Counted from the stretch's first letter, positions 11,251 to 23,146 are shown. The stretch: 64,000 bases of DNA from Cristatella mucedo (GCA_009760855.2 WPIO01000143.1:820001-884000), one strand, 5' to 3'. Notes: generated by a model from the letters alone, not told the origin. Translations and numbers: made by a program.

Positions 11251-12548
11251 GATGATAAAGGCTGGCACCGGTCGCAAGACGTGGCGATGGGAGAATAGCG
11301 ACGTTAGCATCCCAGATGGAGGAGAACAGAAGGACTATGCTACCGAAAGTTGCTGAGGCACGTGGATGTGGCGGCAGCAGCCAGCTGATTCTGGATGATC
11401 GGTGAGAAAGCGGACAAAAAGTGTCTAGTGACGCGCAATTGGTGAATTGCTTAGCTTTTGCCACGGCTAAAGCTACAAATGTTGGACGACTGCTGCTTCG
11501 CTGGGCCGGCTGCTAAGCTACATACTTGGGATGCTAATAAAGATAGCTTTTGTATCTCTGCTTATAGCTTATTAAACGTAAACGTGTGGAAACGCATCGC
11601 TAAGAAATATTTCAAAACTAGATAGACAGAGGGATACCCGAACAGATCGGCAGACGTACGGAAGACAAACTGGCAAATAACGAGAATCTGAACGAGCCGT
11701 CTGTGTACGAATAGGTAGGCAGACAGAAGCAGATAGGACAACACAATGAATGCGCAGCAAAATAAAAGAAAAAAGTTTCTGCATGGATCTGATTACACCT
11801 ATTATACTTTGCAATGCTCGGATCAAAGTCGCGCTCCAGTTACTGATCAGGTGCGTCCAGTGTGACGTAGAGCTAACCGATTGAAGGCCAATGACATGGC
11901 ACGTTCGCTCAACCCCTACCCATCGTAGTTTGCTTACACCACTGCGCTACAGAAGTACGGACAGAGCGGCAGACGGAGTAAAATAAGCGAGCTTCGACTC
12001 ACAAGATGAATGGAGGCAGCGCAAATATCGGCGACGAGGCGGATCGCAAAGTAGGTGCCCAATTAACCTCGAGCAGCCGACTAGACCTCGATCGGAGCAG
12101 CTATTTCGGCTGACACTTGGACTTCGGTGGCGGATAGCTCCTGCTCGGCGCTCCTGCATCTGCAGCGCCCCCTAGCTGTAACCTCATTTGCACTTGACCT
12201 CTTCGAGCCCAGCCTTCGACTGCAACCGACGATTGAGTATGCCCCAGCGGCCATCATTCGTTCACGTGGTACGGAGCGAGGGGCAACGCGGCGTCGCCCA
12301 CATGAGCGAGGCGTGCAGCTTGGCACTGAGGCTCTTCGGCCTTGGTAGCCGGTAAAAAATCCTCGCGCCAATCGAACTCTCACCAACCGAAGCGCGCGCC
12401 TCGGCGGTAGCTTTTTGTGGCGCCATTCAGGCCAATGCCCATGCAATTTGCAAGCGGCACGATTATAGCGAATGTTCGATTGGTCGGAAAAAGTCCGTCA
12501 ACGGCAGGATTCAAACCCAGTACTTGAACTCTAGACCTAGATTTCAAC

Positions 12549-12549
<1 letters not shown>
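11251..12549. other. low-copy DNA, no gene recognised
   Basis: Includes a purine-rich stretch with gacagac words at about 11620-11740. A box-B-like string on the minus strand (gggtttgaatcctgcc, about 12507-12523) is isolated and has no matching A box. No LINE or SINE match otherwise. Confidence 0.5.

Positions 12550-12602
<53 letters not shown>
12550..12602. repeat. (GA)n microsatellite
   Basis: About 26 uninterrupted GA units. Confidence 0.97.
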
Positions 12603-13283
12603 CAGCTCTGGCATTTGACGGCTCTGTTAAAGGCCATTGATCGATGCTTGCTAGCTATTGATCGCGACCGTGCATACATTTTTCAATGGCGGTTGCGCGT
12701 GGACGGGGCCCTTCCTGCTCATCTAATGAAAGAATAGCACGCAAATAGAATAGCGTGCGAATGCAGGGACAACCACAGTTGTTTGTTTGTTTACTCACTC
12801 TCCTACTCTGCTAGTATAATGGAGCGGCGCAGTGCGAGCGCTGCGTTTCGCTGTGAGCACCTTGAGCGCCGTTCCTGCTGGCTCCCGAGCCGCGTTTGCA
12901 TTGCGTTTCATTTCATTGCCCGCAGCCTTAAGCATATGTAATTCACGTGTTAGTTATCGTCAGCCCAGTTTTAGCGAATGTAAAACAAGAAGAAGAAACA
13001 GTTCTGCAGCTAGTAATTGCCTCTCGGTGCACTTGCTACTGGTCCACGAAACGACTGCGTCCACGCTCTCCTCTCCTGAGATGCTTCGCCTCCTCCGGAC
13101 GCCCGCGAAGCAATACTCCACTGCAATTGGACCGCGACGAAACTGGCCGACTGCTTTCGCAGGTTCTGCGTCAAGTTCTGATGGGAGAAACAATCGGCCA
13201 TATTTCCATAGGACGAGAACCGCTCTACGACGACGGAGTGCCATGCCGCCACGTTCGCCGCAAGTTGAGAACTATTTGCCGCC
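12603..13283. other. low-copy DNA, no gene recognised
   Basis: Several overlapping frames on both strands (12832-13383 plus, 183 residues, is the longest). It runs into the 71-bp duplication below and has no domain I recognise. Confidence 0.45.
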
Positions 13284-13425
13284 TCTGCTGTGCGTGTGCA
13301 GGTGCGTGCTGACAGCTTCTCGGCTCCAGCGGCTCCAGCGATGGTCTGGGATGGTCTGCTGTGCGTGTGCAGGTGCGTGCTGACAGCTTCTCGGCTCCAG
13401 CGGCTCCAGCGATGGTCTGCGGTGC
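13284..13425. repeat. 71-bp tandem duplication
   Basis: A segment starting tctgctgtgcgtgtgcaggt repeats with a period of 71 bp (13284 and 13355). It is nearly identical through 'ctccagcggctccagcgatg', so the duplication is recent. Confidence 0.93.
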
Positions 13426-13478
13426 TGCGCACACGCGTCATCATCGTGGCATATCCCCGTGGTATTTGCGAAGCGCCT

Positions 13479-13535
13479 GAATAGAGACTAGGTTCTCTTA
13501 CGAAGCTATACAAATGAATTATATTATATTATATC
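13479..13535 (+). mobile_element. family A LINE tail remnant
   Basis: agagactaggttctcttacg followed by gctatacaaa and (ATATT)n resembles the family A 3' end. No coding part is attached. Confidence 0.6.
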
Positions 13536-13990
13536 GCCTGCCTGGCGAGAGAAGATTTTTGACATTCTGGCAATGAGGCACACTGCTGCGTCACGTCTTC
13601 AAAAAGTTGCAGACGCTCGAGGCGTTGTCGGAAGCGACGGGGCGACCGGAGTGCGATCGGGCTGACAATGGGGCTCAATCGGCTACTAATCCCTTAGCGC
13701 TCGATGACCCGCTCGAACCAAGGACACTTCAGACAAAACGATTGCGCCGCAGGAACACTTGTGCGGCTGGCCCCGGTCCACAATGCTGGTTGGGGCGAAC
13801 GCCGCCGAGATGCGTCGATCGCGAGAAGAGAATCTCAAGAAGCGAGCGAGCGACTGTCAGAAGCCCGGAATCTCCCAGAATCCCCTAGAAACCCGCTCTT
13901 TGTGTTCGCTGTTTATTGTCTAGCAAATGGCCAACACGAATGCGCGATCAAGCAAGGCGAGCACTACTCAAGTAAACAGAACCAATGTTC
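13536..13990. other. low-copy DNA
   Basis: A plus frame at 13704-14330 crosses the following TG repeat; its early part has no motif I recognise. Confidence 0.45.
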
Positions 13991-13991
13991 A

Positions 13992-14049
<58 letters not shown>

Positions 14050-14076
14050 ACGCGTGCGTGTGTGTGTGTGTGTGTA
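13991..14076. repeat. (AT)n(TG)n(CGTG)n compound microsatellite
   Basis: Ten AT units run into TG units, then cgtgcgtg, and TG again. Confidence 0.96.
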
Positions 14077-14860
14077 CATATAAATGCTGTGTTATAAACA
14101 GGCTGTTTTGGCTTCTGAACTTGAGTCCTTCGCTTCAAATAAAGCGAACAGAATGGGTGCTCCGGAACGCGAGAACCCACATATCTTGGAGTCAAGCACA
14201 GCTGACTAGCCGCCACCACCTCAGAGGGCTTTTTCTGATGTCTATATTTTACATTATTGTGCATTCAATTCCAAAATTTCCGAATAACTCAGTCAATACT
14301 GCACGGATCTTGGTAAAAATCTCGCTGTGAGTTCATCTTTTCCTGTATTGTTTGAGGGTTTGCCTATGCTTCGCCGATGAAATTTTATTGGACCCCTCAA
14401 TCTATAAAGAAAATAAATGCTTATTTCAGTTCGTTGGAGGATCACTGGTTGTGGAAAATTAAGTCTGAAATAGTTCGCTACGGTGCCAGTGAGATTGCTT
14501 AGGAACCGGCATCTCGATTATCAGGCCGTTACGCCTCCGATGCAGTAGCTGAGCTACTTATAAAATAGCGATGTTTGCAAGATTGCAAAATGCAAGCATA
14601 TTTAAGATGTTATATACTTATTTGTCAAGATTCAAACTGGAGAATGCGTGAGCTTAATAAGGGACATTAGCCACTTGATAATTCTATGGAATACGTAACG
14701 TGCACAAGAATGCAAAATTGAATCCGGAAATTTGCTACTTATTGATTATCCTACTGAATCATTTTCTATGCGAGATTTCCTCGAAGAAATATTGAGCATT
14801 CTATCCACTTAATCTGAAGGATGGCGAAGATGAAACTATACATCTGCACCCATATGCTGC
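14077..14860. other. AT-rich low-copy DNA
   Basis: No open frame of note and no repeat family recognised. Confidence 0.5.
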
Positions 14861-14934
14861 ATATATATGTATATATGTGTGTGTGTGCATGCGTGCGCGT
14901 GTGTGTGTGTGTGTGTGTGTGCGTGCATGCATGC

Positions 14935-15002
<68 letters not shown>

Positions 15003-15005
15003 ATT
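14861..15005. repeat. (AT)n(TG)n compound microsatellite
   Basis: About 145 bp, mainly TG with tgcatgcg and gcgtg interruptions, preceded by a short AT block. The same AT-then-TG order is seen at 13991. Confidence 0.96.
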
Positions 15006-16419
15006 TACATTCACATGACTAAGTTTGATAAATAATTATAATAATAATGAACGTGTATTGAAGCACCAGGAGCTGTAGGATGCTCACCGAGAGGCCAAGG
15101 GTGCAAGAGCATGAACCTAAGCAGCATGGCTATGGGCAGTCGCGAGATGAGCCTACGATCTACAATGCAGCTGGACAGCAGAATCTGGGTTGTTTTGAAT
15201 TTTTGTAGATGCATGTTCGGGAGCACCAAAGGTGCAGGAAAGCTATGGCCAGCTGGCTGCTGGCTATCAACAGCAGCAGCAGCAGTGGCAGCGGCAGAGG
15301 AAGGTGCATCGAAGTTACTGCTGCGGCGCAGCAGCCGCCTTTGACAGTGTGCTGGCTGTTATCTGGCACGCTCGGTTTATTCTATTGCTACTTTCAGCGA
15401 AGACGTTACGTTGCGCTGACAGCTTGGCAGCTGCCTGTGCGCCACCAGCTGCCAAGCTGGCAAGCTGCTGTCTGCGAGTAATGTCAAGACAAGCTGTCAA
15501 AGTTTACGCTGCAAGACAAATAAACAAAGGCGTCAGACGATCGCCCAGCGGCTCCTGCATCCGCTGCTGCTCCGTATGGGGCCTGCGAGATACCTTCGCG
15601 ACTGGTGGCTGACACGTGTTAGAGCTTGCATCTTTGGCAGCGGCGGCGGCAGTGCGAGTCGGTCGCAGTCGCTGGTGAATGTGGGTGGCAACGCTCAACG
15701 CGCCCCCCACGCCTCCCGTGACGCACAAATTACATTCTCAGCCGAGTGCTAGGGCTAGGAACGTAAGACGCAAGGATCGCGGGCGACGACGACGTTGTCT
15801 TTCGTTGCAAAATGCAGCCACCACGCCGTGTCACGATCGTATGCTCCGACGTCAGTTACTTTACTTCAAGTCATCGAGTAGTGGCTGCCGGCGGCGGAAG
15901 GCAGTGGTTCGCACAGCAACGCGATACTTAGTCCCCGGCGTGATTAAGTGATCCACTTTAGGGAGTTTGAATGCCGAGGTGCGAGGCGGGCGGTCATAGG
16001 TGGGTGGCCATGAGGTGCCTAAAGTACGCGTACCAATGTATAATAACGCCATAAAATACGGTACTTAAAAAGTGCTCAAAAGGAACCTTTAGCATTCGGA
16101 GAAGATGTTTGTTAGGATTTCAACGGTTTTCGAAGACGCAACAGAATGCGTTCCAGCTGTATGTCACCACTCCGTCGTGGCGTTCTAGCCATAAATGCAG
16201 CCGTAGGTGCTCTATTCATGGCTGAATTCAGGCATTCCATGGGTGCAAACCTCCCAAACGATCCAAGACCCACCCCAGTGAAAGATTGCTAAGGCGAAAA
16301 GAAATATGGGATTAATCGCAAAATAAGGAATTCCAGATTGCTAATTTCGAAAGTACTTGTTCGAAGGGATGCGAAGCTGCTACGTTGGAGCAAGTGGGGA
16401 AGAGCTGAGGCGCACTTTT
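15006..16419. other. low-copy DNA, no gene recognised
   Basis: Contains GC-rich stretches with CAG and GGC words near 15270-15310 and 15640-15660. Frames are short and overlapping. I see no transposon match. Confidence 0.45.
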
Positions 16420-16514
16420 GTGAAGCAGGGCACATCGATATATTGTGAAGCAGGGCACATCGGTATATTGTGAAGCAGGGCACATCGACATATTGTGAAG
16501 CAGGGCACATCGAT
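16420..16514. repeat. 25-bp tandem repeat, 3.8 units
   Basis: Units start at 16421, 16446, 16471 and 16496 with tgaagcagggcacatcg, followed by a variable aTaTaTTG-like joint. Only two or three sites differ between units. Confidence 0.96.
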
Positions 16515-16636
16515 CAGGCTGTGCTGGCGCGATTGTCTACTGAGACCGAGCGCAGCTGCTGCGAAGTGCTTTTCATCGGCCCGCCGATGCCAGGCCACAG
16601 CCGGTGCGATGAGTCATCGTCTTCAAACGAATAAGA

Positions 16637-16858
16637 TCAGCAGCAGCAGTCAGCTTCGATAGCGCCAAGCCCCGACGAGCCTTTCCGCGATGTTCGAGCC
16701 GTTGGAATCTCGTTCGATAGCCTGCACAGAGACGGATGCACCAATCGGCGCAGAAGTGCTGACCTCTGGCTGCTGGCAAACACGAGCAAGGCGAAGAACG
16801 CAAGCAAAACTAGAGCACATTTTAGAAGGAGATTGAGGAGGTGCGCGTCAGTAGCCAT
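16637..16858 (-). CDS. possible first exon with a signal peptide (hypothetical)
   Basis: A minus-strand frame of 73 residues starts with ATG at 16858. Its N-terminus has a short polar start (MATDAH), a strongly hydrophobic stretch (LVLLAFFALLVFASS, about residues 16-30) and small residues before QRS, which fits a secretory signal peptide. A weak 5' splice-like site (agag/gtcagc) lies just after. The rest of the frame has no domain I recognise. It could be a chance hydrophobic frame; there is no neighbouring exon I can join to it. Confidence 0.2.
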   Translation of the reverse strand: MATDAHLLNLLLKCALVLLAFFALLVFASSQRSALLRRLVHPSLCRLSNEIPTARTSRKGSSGLGAIEADCCC

Positions 16859-17357
16859 TGCTCGAAACTCGTCGTCCTATCCGTCACCAATTTACGAGCG
16901 ATTTCGTGCATTCTGAATGCAACCAAATTATAGTCTTTGCCAGCTAGAACGCATCAATCACCAGTGGACACTGGCAAGGACTAGGACTTCACGGCGCTCG
17001 ACGCATTATTTGCGACAGACACCTTTAAGCCGACGGCAACACCTGGTCATTCCTGTTATACAGAATAGCAAAAAGATTTGTGAGATAAGTTCTAGTGGTC
17101 GAAAGGCGTAGGTGGGCAGCAGTTGATCCAAGCCGGAGTGCATGGCATACGAGCCGCATCTCGGCTTGCTGGCGAGAGGCTTGTGCAGGAGAGGCTCTGC
17201 GTAGGCGAGGCCGGGACTCGAGCGAGGCCTCCATTAGTACACAAGTGAATTCTGTGTGCTTGCACGTGGTGACGCAGCTGCGCGGCGGTCTGTTTAGATC
17301 GCTTGCTGCTTGGCGATCGACTTACTGTGTATGACAAACGAATTAAATAAATAAAGA
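16859..17357. other. low-copy DNA
   Basis: No gene or repeat recognised. Two overlapping frames (17095-17334 plus, 17092-17379 minus) look like chance. Confidence 0.45.
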
Positions 17358-17580
17358 TTAACCGATTCAGCAGACTCATTTATATAGCGGCAGAAGAGCC
17401 TCAATGGCCATCACCGACGCTCGCAGTGGGCAATTAAGGATCACTCACTGCAGGACTCGAACGGCCCACGACCTTGAACACGAAGAGTGATCACGATCAT
17501 GATCACGATCATGATCACGATCATGATCACGAAGAGTGATCACGGGGATTACGACCTTGACCACGAAGAGTGAGCGAGGG
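17358..17580 (-). mobile_element. SINE1 copy with an internal 12-bp array
   Basis: The 3' body matches the SINE1 family (ttcagcagactcatttatat, agcggcagaagagcctc, catcaccgacgctcgcagtg). The box B region survives as gcaggactcgaacggccca. Where other copies have the self-complementary variable-arm DNA, this one has 12-bp units of gatcacgatcat at 17489-17531 flanked by two cacgaagagtgatcac blocks. The A-box end is lost or heavily changed. Confidence 0.75.
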
Positions 17581-17802
17581 AGGAGTGGTTGCACAGCGGG
17601 CGGTACGCGAATTCATTCGTCACCTCCTGGTATTCTCTCTCTAGGCGGTAGCTGCAGAGTCATCGGGACGAGCAGAACGGTCACGTGGGGACACGTGGGG
17701 TGGTCAAGTAGGACTCAAGCGTGACGAGCCGTTCAAACACTGACCTAGGACGAAATGCTCGCGGTTGACTTCCGTCTGCATTAATGGTAAAAAAATCAAT
17801 CC

Positions 17803-17970
17803 TAGCTGATTAAACAGCCTCTTTTTGTATAGCGACAGAAGAGCCTCTTACGGCCATCACCGCCGCTTGCAGTGGCGATAAGGAGCGCCCTGCGCAGGAA
17901 TCGAGCTCACGACCTCGGGACCGAGGTCGTGAAAAGCAACCGCCTTACCTGGTGCGTGCCATCACGGCTA
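17803..17970 (-). mobile_element. SINE1, tRNA-derived SINE
   Basis: Near-complete copy, minus strand. In sense orientation: A-box region near the start, a self-complementary block cacgacctcggtcccgaggt acting as a long variable arm, a B box (gagctcgattcc) and a body with ccactgcaagcggcggtgat and agaggctgtttaatcagcta at the 3' end. No protein is encoded. Such elements are transcribed by Pol III and moved by a partner LINE. Confidence 0.85.
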
Positions 17971-18339
17971 CTGCTGCGACGACCGCCTCGCGGAGAACGC
18001 CCGAGACGACGACGACGAAGTGGCTATTCTCATCGGGACAGTTATGAACCCGATGCACCGAACGTGCCGCCTCGGCCGCGGTCTCTCTTTCAGGGGCAGC
18101 GTCTACGGCTGCCTCGCACGAAGACCCGAACTCCCCTGTCGATCTAACCGAGCTGGAGCCTCGGCCATCTGTACAGACGACGAAAAGGCCGCCGGCGAAA
18201 AGGACTGAATAAAAGAGCTCTGCCTATGCACTACGATATAGATAGGGCTGCCTATCGCCGCGTGCCTATCGACTATGACGGGAGAAATAAACGAATATAA
18301 TAGAAATAAACCGAGGGGAAAACATAATTAACTAGCACG
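17971..18339. other. low-copy DNA
   Basis: CpG-rich first half. No gene recognised. Confidence 0.45.
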
Positions 18340-18440
18340 CAGTGCCGGAAGTGCTTGGGAACTGCATCTCCATTCCGTGCGCTTCACACGCGCCGTACGG
18401 CTCGAGCCCACGACCTCCCGGCAGGCAAATGCAACGAATG
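18340..18440 (-). mobile_element. possible SINE head fragment
   Basis: In minus orientation, ggaggtcgtgggctcgagcc resembles the B-box region of the diverged SINE at 35848 (gtcgtgggctcgagtc). No body or A box is clear. It sits next to a family A tail in the same orientation. Confidence 0.35.
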
Positions 18441-18443
18441 ACC

Positions 18444-18505
18444 TTAATAATATTGCACTTGATAAAGCGCCCTCAGAGAACTTAATCTCTTTCTAGACAT
18501 CAATT
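18444..18505 (-). mobile_element. family A LINE tail remnant
   Basis: taataatattgcacttgata then aagcgccctcagagaactta and atctctttctag: the reversed family A 3' end, broken off after about 60 bp. Confidence 0.75.
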
Positions 18506-19229
18506 GTCCGAGGCGCGCGCCTGAACCGCAGGTTGCGGGGGCTTTTGCCTCTGCGACGACGCGCGGCGGCTCCGCGTCTCAAGAGGGGATTGCTCACTGA
18601 GCGCTTCTTAGTAAGACTGGGAGACGTCCTTAGTGAGTCTACTCAACACTCACGTAGACGCGCCCGCGACTAGATCTGCTGCGCTGAGCACCGTGGAAAG
18701 CATTTCCGGTAGCGAGGCTGCCGGCGGGCGTCGGCGCGCGCGACGATGCCCGCCGGCTCGAGCTCGAGAAGCTCCGAGAGTCTCGGAAGCGGTCGCGGGC
18801 CGCCAAGCGGCGGCGACGAGACTGCTGTCGCGGGCCAAGCGCACAGCCGGGCGTCGAAGTAGATGGTCGCAGCGCAGGGCATCCTCGCGCCGGGGCAGTA
18901 TCCCCAGCAGTCAGTCGGCGACGGCGTCGCCAAACCGGCCGGCAAAGCTGCGGGCGCGCGCCGAGATTCGCCGAGATTCGCCGCGAGCAGCACGGCGAAT
19001 GGACAGCAACGCCGCCAGACGGCAGACCGCCATTCGCGCAGCCGCAAGCGTTAGCCACTCATTCGCACCTGATCCTGGTCGCTCTCGCTCTCTTATCATT
19101 GGGCTCTTCACTCTTTCTCTAGCTCTCACTCTTTCTCTAGCTGCATGCAAAACTGAAATGATTGTAAGACCTTCACGCAGCATCCTAAGAGAACTAAAGT
19201 ACTTTTGCTAGGGCCCATGCGATCCGCAC
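18506..19229. other. CpG-rich DNA, no gene recognised
   Basis: GC-rich with overlapping frames in all directions (the longest is 18633-19211 plus, 192 residues, Arg/Ala/Ser-rich). Composition alone explains them. Confidence 0.45.
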
Positions 19230-19305
19230 GATAGTATTATCAATGGTAATAATATTGACACATTTTTACAAGCGCCCTCAGAGAGCCCAATCTCTTTCCA
19301 GGCCC
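19230..19305 (-). mobile_element. family A LINE tail remnant
   Basis: Reversed tail motif agcgccctcagagagcccaa tctctttccaggc preceded by an (ATT)n-derived stretch atcaatggtaataatatt. Confidence 0.75.
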
Positions 19306-20731
19306 CCAGTCTCCCCTATGCTGTCCAGGAACCGTGTCACTTTTTCCTAGCGACATCGGTGCGCACGAGCAGCTGCGTTCCGTCGCCCCGCGCGCCCTCG
19401 TCGCGCAGACGTCGTCTGCTGAGCAGTCTGGGCCAGCGCTCTTGGGAGACAGCTTCTTACGCGCGCCATTCGCCCAGGAGCCGGCGGCGGCGCGCAAGAA
19501 CGGCCTGCAAGAAGCAGCGGCAACGCGGTACGCCGTAAATTTTCTCCAAGTTTGCCGAATTCAGCGAGCGTCGCGCGTCGCACGTCAGTCAGTCGGCCGC
19601 CGCGTCGGCGAGCGATTAGCTGCATCCGGGTGCGGTGCGGTGCGGGAATCGACAGATTCGAGCGCCTGGCGGAAGCTAACTCTTTCCTTTCAAATGCGGC
19701 GGCCGAGCGACGTCGGCCGTCGCGGATGCGCCGCCGCCGCGGTCGCCGCCGCGTCGCGGGGCCGCGGCATCGCGGAGCGGAGCGTTCGCGGAGCCGGCTG
19801 CCGGGCGTCGGTCGCGGCGTCTGCGGCCTCTTTAACCGCCGCCGTCGCTGCCGCGGAGGCAGCGGCGGCTGCTGCCGATGCATCGGCCGCCGCCGCCTCC
19901 GTCGTTTGCACCAGCCAACGCTTCGGGGCCCACACCCAGCCGCCGCCGGACCGCTAACAAACCGCGGCCACCGGCATGCTGCGGCTGCGGCGGACGGGTC
20001 CATTCTGAGCGGCCCCGGAGGTGAAATCCCAGCCGCGTTTCCGCCGACACGAATTTGGTCCTGGAGGCTTTACTACCGCTGATGCCTTCGCCGCCGCCGC
20101 CTCCGTCGCCGCCGCTGGCGAGACTCTATGCCCCAATAGCAGAGATCTCACTCTTCGCAGACGCGGCGGCGCAGGGCGGCGACGTCGCGACAGCTCCTGA
20201 GCTTGGACTCGCTCGCGTCTTCTGCGGCGGCAGGGCGAAGACCGCCAAGCGAGCGCCCGCCGCCGTCGCCGCCTGACTTCCGGCTGACTTCCGGGGCGGA
20301 GAGTAGAGGGGAGGGGGTGTGAGGGGTGCGGCGAACCGAGGGGAGAGGGCACCCCTGGCGCGCAAATAGCAGCAGTTAGCGGAGGCGCTTGTTTTGACAC
20401 AGCGCCGCAGCGCTCCGCGAGGCCAATTAGCCCGCCGCCCTCGCACGTGCAGTCGCCGCAAAGAGGGGCGCTGCGAGGCGGCGGGCGCGCGCGCGGGCCG
20501 GCGCACAATGCGCGCGCGCCCGCCGGCCGTCAACAATGGGCTCTTAAGTAGACGGCGGGCGAGGGCGAGCGCTGCACTATGACAAACCCACTTAAACCGA
20601 CGGCCGGACAAACAAGACCTCGGACCGAGAGAGCGTAGCAAGTCGCAGCCGGTGCAGTCCGGCCACTCGAGAGCGCCAGCCGTGTGAGCGGCGGCTGCTG
20701 ACTCGTTAGCGCGGCGTCAACCGCCCGCGCT

Positions 20732-20763
<32 letters not shown>

Positions 20764-21659
20764 TGCGGCGGCGGCTGCGGCTGGTCCTCGCCATTCAGCC
20801 CGGAGCCGGCGACAGACTGGCAGCAGACGGCTGCCGCGGCGGCAGAGGCGCTTTTGACCTTGGTTAGCCCTCCCCAACCACCGCATTCGCCGAGCCGCTT
20901 GACGAGCCGCCGCCGCCGCCGCCGAGAGCTTCATTTGAGCGTCATTCCGCGGCCGCGCTGCGGACGCGGCGTGCGCGGCGGCGGCGACGGCCAGCTGCCG
21001 CTGCCGCCCGTGGCGGTGGCGACTGCGGTAGCTGACGCGGCGGCGGCGATGGCGACCGAGTCGCGAGTCGGCCTCGCCATTCGCCACGCCGCTCGGATCG
21101 CCGGGCGTCCGATGCAGCTCGCTCGCCGACGCGCGCGCGCGGGATTCTCCTCGCAGTCATCCGCTCGAGGCCGCCGCAGCGACCCAGCGCAGTGGACTGG
21201 CGCGATGCGTTTCCTTTTTTTCTGCTCGTCATCTTTCCTTTCGCGACAGTGCGCGAGCCATATCCCCGCTCTGGCGAGAATCGGTGCAGCACTGGCAACG
21301 AACGAGCCGGCGGCGGTGGCGGCGGCGGGATTCGCGGCCGCCCGGTCCTTTAGCGGATCGAAAACGCTGCTGCAGCCAAAACTCTCTCCCGTCGACTGTA
21401 GGGGCAAAGACGTCGGCAAAGACGCGACACTTTTTTTTTCCGAAGACAACGTTGAATCGTCGGGCTTCGTTCGGCGGCAATGGCTGCTGCCTCGTCGGTC
21501 TGAACAGCTTCCGCCGTCTGCTCCGCCCGGGACGACGGAGCCTCGCACTCTAGAAGAGGCCGGAGTTTTGAGCCGGCGCCGCGAGTTCTATACCGGGCTG
21601 CAACTCGGGCAAAGCCGCTGGAACCGAATGGTGTCACGCGGTGCCGCCCTTGAAAGCTT
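19306..21659. other. GC/CpG-rich block with triplet repeats
   Basis: Rich in CGG/CCG and GCC triplets, with (CGG)n at 20733-20763. Frames up to 270 residues exist (20854-21666 plus) but are Arg/Ala/Pro-rich, overlap on both strands and match no family I know. It could contain a CpG-island promoter or 5' UTR; no TATA or start site can be assigned from sequence alone. Confidence 0.45.
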
Positions 21660-21750
21660 TCTATAATAGTAATAATAGTAATAATAATGCACCTGATAAA
21701 GCGCCCTCAGAGAACTTAATCTCTTTCTAGGCGCTTCACATTTGCTAGCG
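21660..21750 (-). mobile_element. family A LINE tail remnant
   Basis: (ATA)n-like tail ataatagtaataatagtaat then the reversed family A end up to aggcgcttcacatttgct. Confidence 0.8.
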
Positions 21751-21768
21751 AAAAGCGTAATCGGCGGC

Positions 21769-21830
21769 GGCGCCGCGCATTTCGGCGGCGCCGCGCATTT
21801 CGGCGGCGCCGCGCATTTCGGCGGCGGAAT
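21769..21830. repeat. 18-bp tandem repeat, three units
   Basis: Three identical units of ggcggcgccgcgcatttc. The core ggcgcc is self-complementary. Confidence 0.95.
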
Positions 21831-23082
21831 CCCGCGAAATAATCGAAAAAGAGCGAGAAGCGCAGCTGAGTCCGAGGTCATCTGAGGTCATCCGTCGCAG
21901 CCGCTCGGCAACCTCGTCGCTCAGCCGAGACGATCGAGCGCAACTCGCGAAGCAGCAGCCGCCGCAGCCGCCGCCGCCGCCGCCGCCGCAGCCGCCGCCG
22001 CCGCCTCTGCTGCCGTTGCTGCTGCTACTGCTGCTGCTGCTGCTGCTGCCAGGTCCCGAGCGCGGCTGCTGCGTTCGCGCGGGAGGCGGCCGCCGCGAGT
22101 GAGCGTCGCTCGGCCGCGCGTCGCTCGGTCGAGGGTTTTTAAGTGGCGTGCGCCGAGTAACTAGTCGATGGGGACGCGCCGAGCGAGCGTTGATGGAAAT
22201 CCCCAGAGCAAGCAAACCGCGACTCATTATAAGTCTGAGCTGCGATCTGGAGCGCTCGCTCGCTCGCCAGCCGGGTCTGCTGGTCGGAGCGAAATTGCGG
22301 TCGCCGCTCAAGCGTCGGCGCCGAACTCCGAGCTCGCTCGCTCTCGCCTCGCGACGTGCCGAGCGGACGCGGGCAGGCAGGCGGGCGGGCGGGTGGGCGT
22401 TCGGCTTCGCATTCGAGAACCGGCGAACTGGCGAGCCCTAGACCTGGCCCTAGACCTGGCCCTAGACCGTTGCCTCGCTGAAATGACCTCATGCGTCACG
22501 TCAGGGGGGGGGCGGGCAGGCGAGATGCACGAAGCAGTTCCTCGTGTCCTTCCCATTGCGATTGGCTGTCCTCTGCAAGTAAAAGCCCAATTCCAGCAAC
22601 GCCTCGAATGGATGACTCGGCGGATTCTTGGAGTTGGCGCCTATGCGAACCGACGTAGCGGCAGCCAGAACGAACCGTGGCCACCGCCGCCGCGCCTGCG
22701 GCGCCTGCCGCTGCCTTCCTGTCAGCTTTCGGCGATCTTGGACGATTTAGGACGATCTCGGGCGATCTCGGGCGATCTCGTTGAATGAAGATAACTTCCT
22801 CTCTGCATCGCGCGATCGCTGCGTAAAAAAGGGACTTTCGCATTCCCAGCTCGCGCTGCACCACATTGGGTCCGATGGTGCAGCGAGCGCCCGGCACAGC
22901 CAGGAGAGCTATGCGTAATGGTTTCCCATGCTTTCCACGGCTGCCAGCCTAGGTTCGGCCATCTTGGAATGCAGCAAGGTACGAATAGGGCCGAGAATTG
23001 CCGCAGCTTGTTACTGGCTCGCTGTGTCTCTCTTATATCCCCTCTCGATCTTTTTCTGCCTTGTCAGTATCTCCTTACTCCC
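21831..23082. other. GC-rich block with CCG/CAG triplets
   Basis: A CCG-to-CTG triplet stretch lies at 21957-22052, ending with a pure CTG run. A 14-bp unit (agacctggccctag type) is repeated 2.5 times at 22439-22468. No gene recognised; frames on both strands overlap. Confidence 0.5.
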
Positions 23083-23107
23083 CTCTCTCTCTCTCTCTCT
23101 CTCTCTC
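23083..23107. repeat. (CT)n microsatellite
   Basis: About 12 CT units. Confidence 0.95.
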
Positions 23108-23146
23108 GTGTGTCTAGCTAGCTTTCTCTGTTTCTAGTGCACATCT

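Noticed and set aside
12475-12530. Minus-strand gggtttgaatcctgcc as a tRNA or SINE
   Set aside because: Only the B box matches; the rest does not fold or align with the SINE families here.
20854-21666. 270-residue plus frame in GC-rich DNA as a possible gene
   Set aside because: Arg/Ala/Pro-rich with a 205-residue frame on the opposite strand; typical of chance frames in GC-rich sequence.
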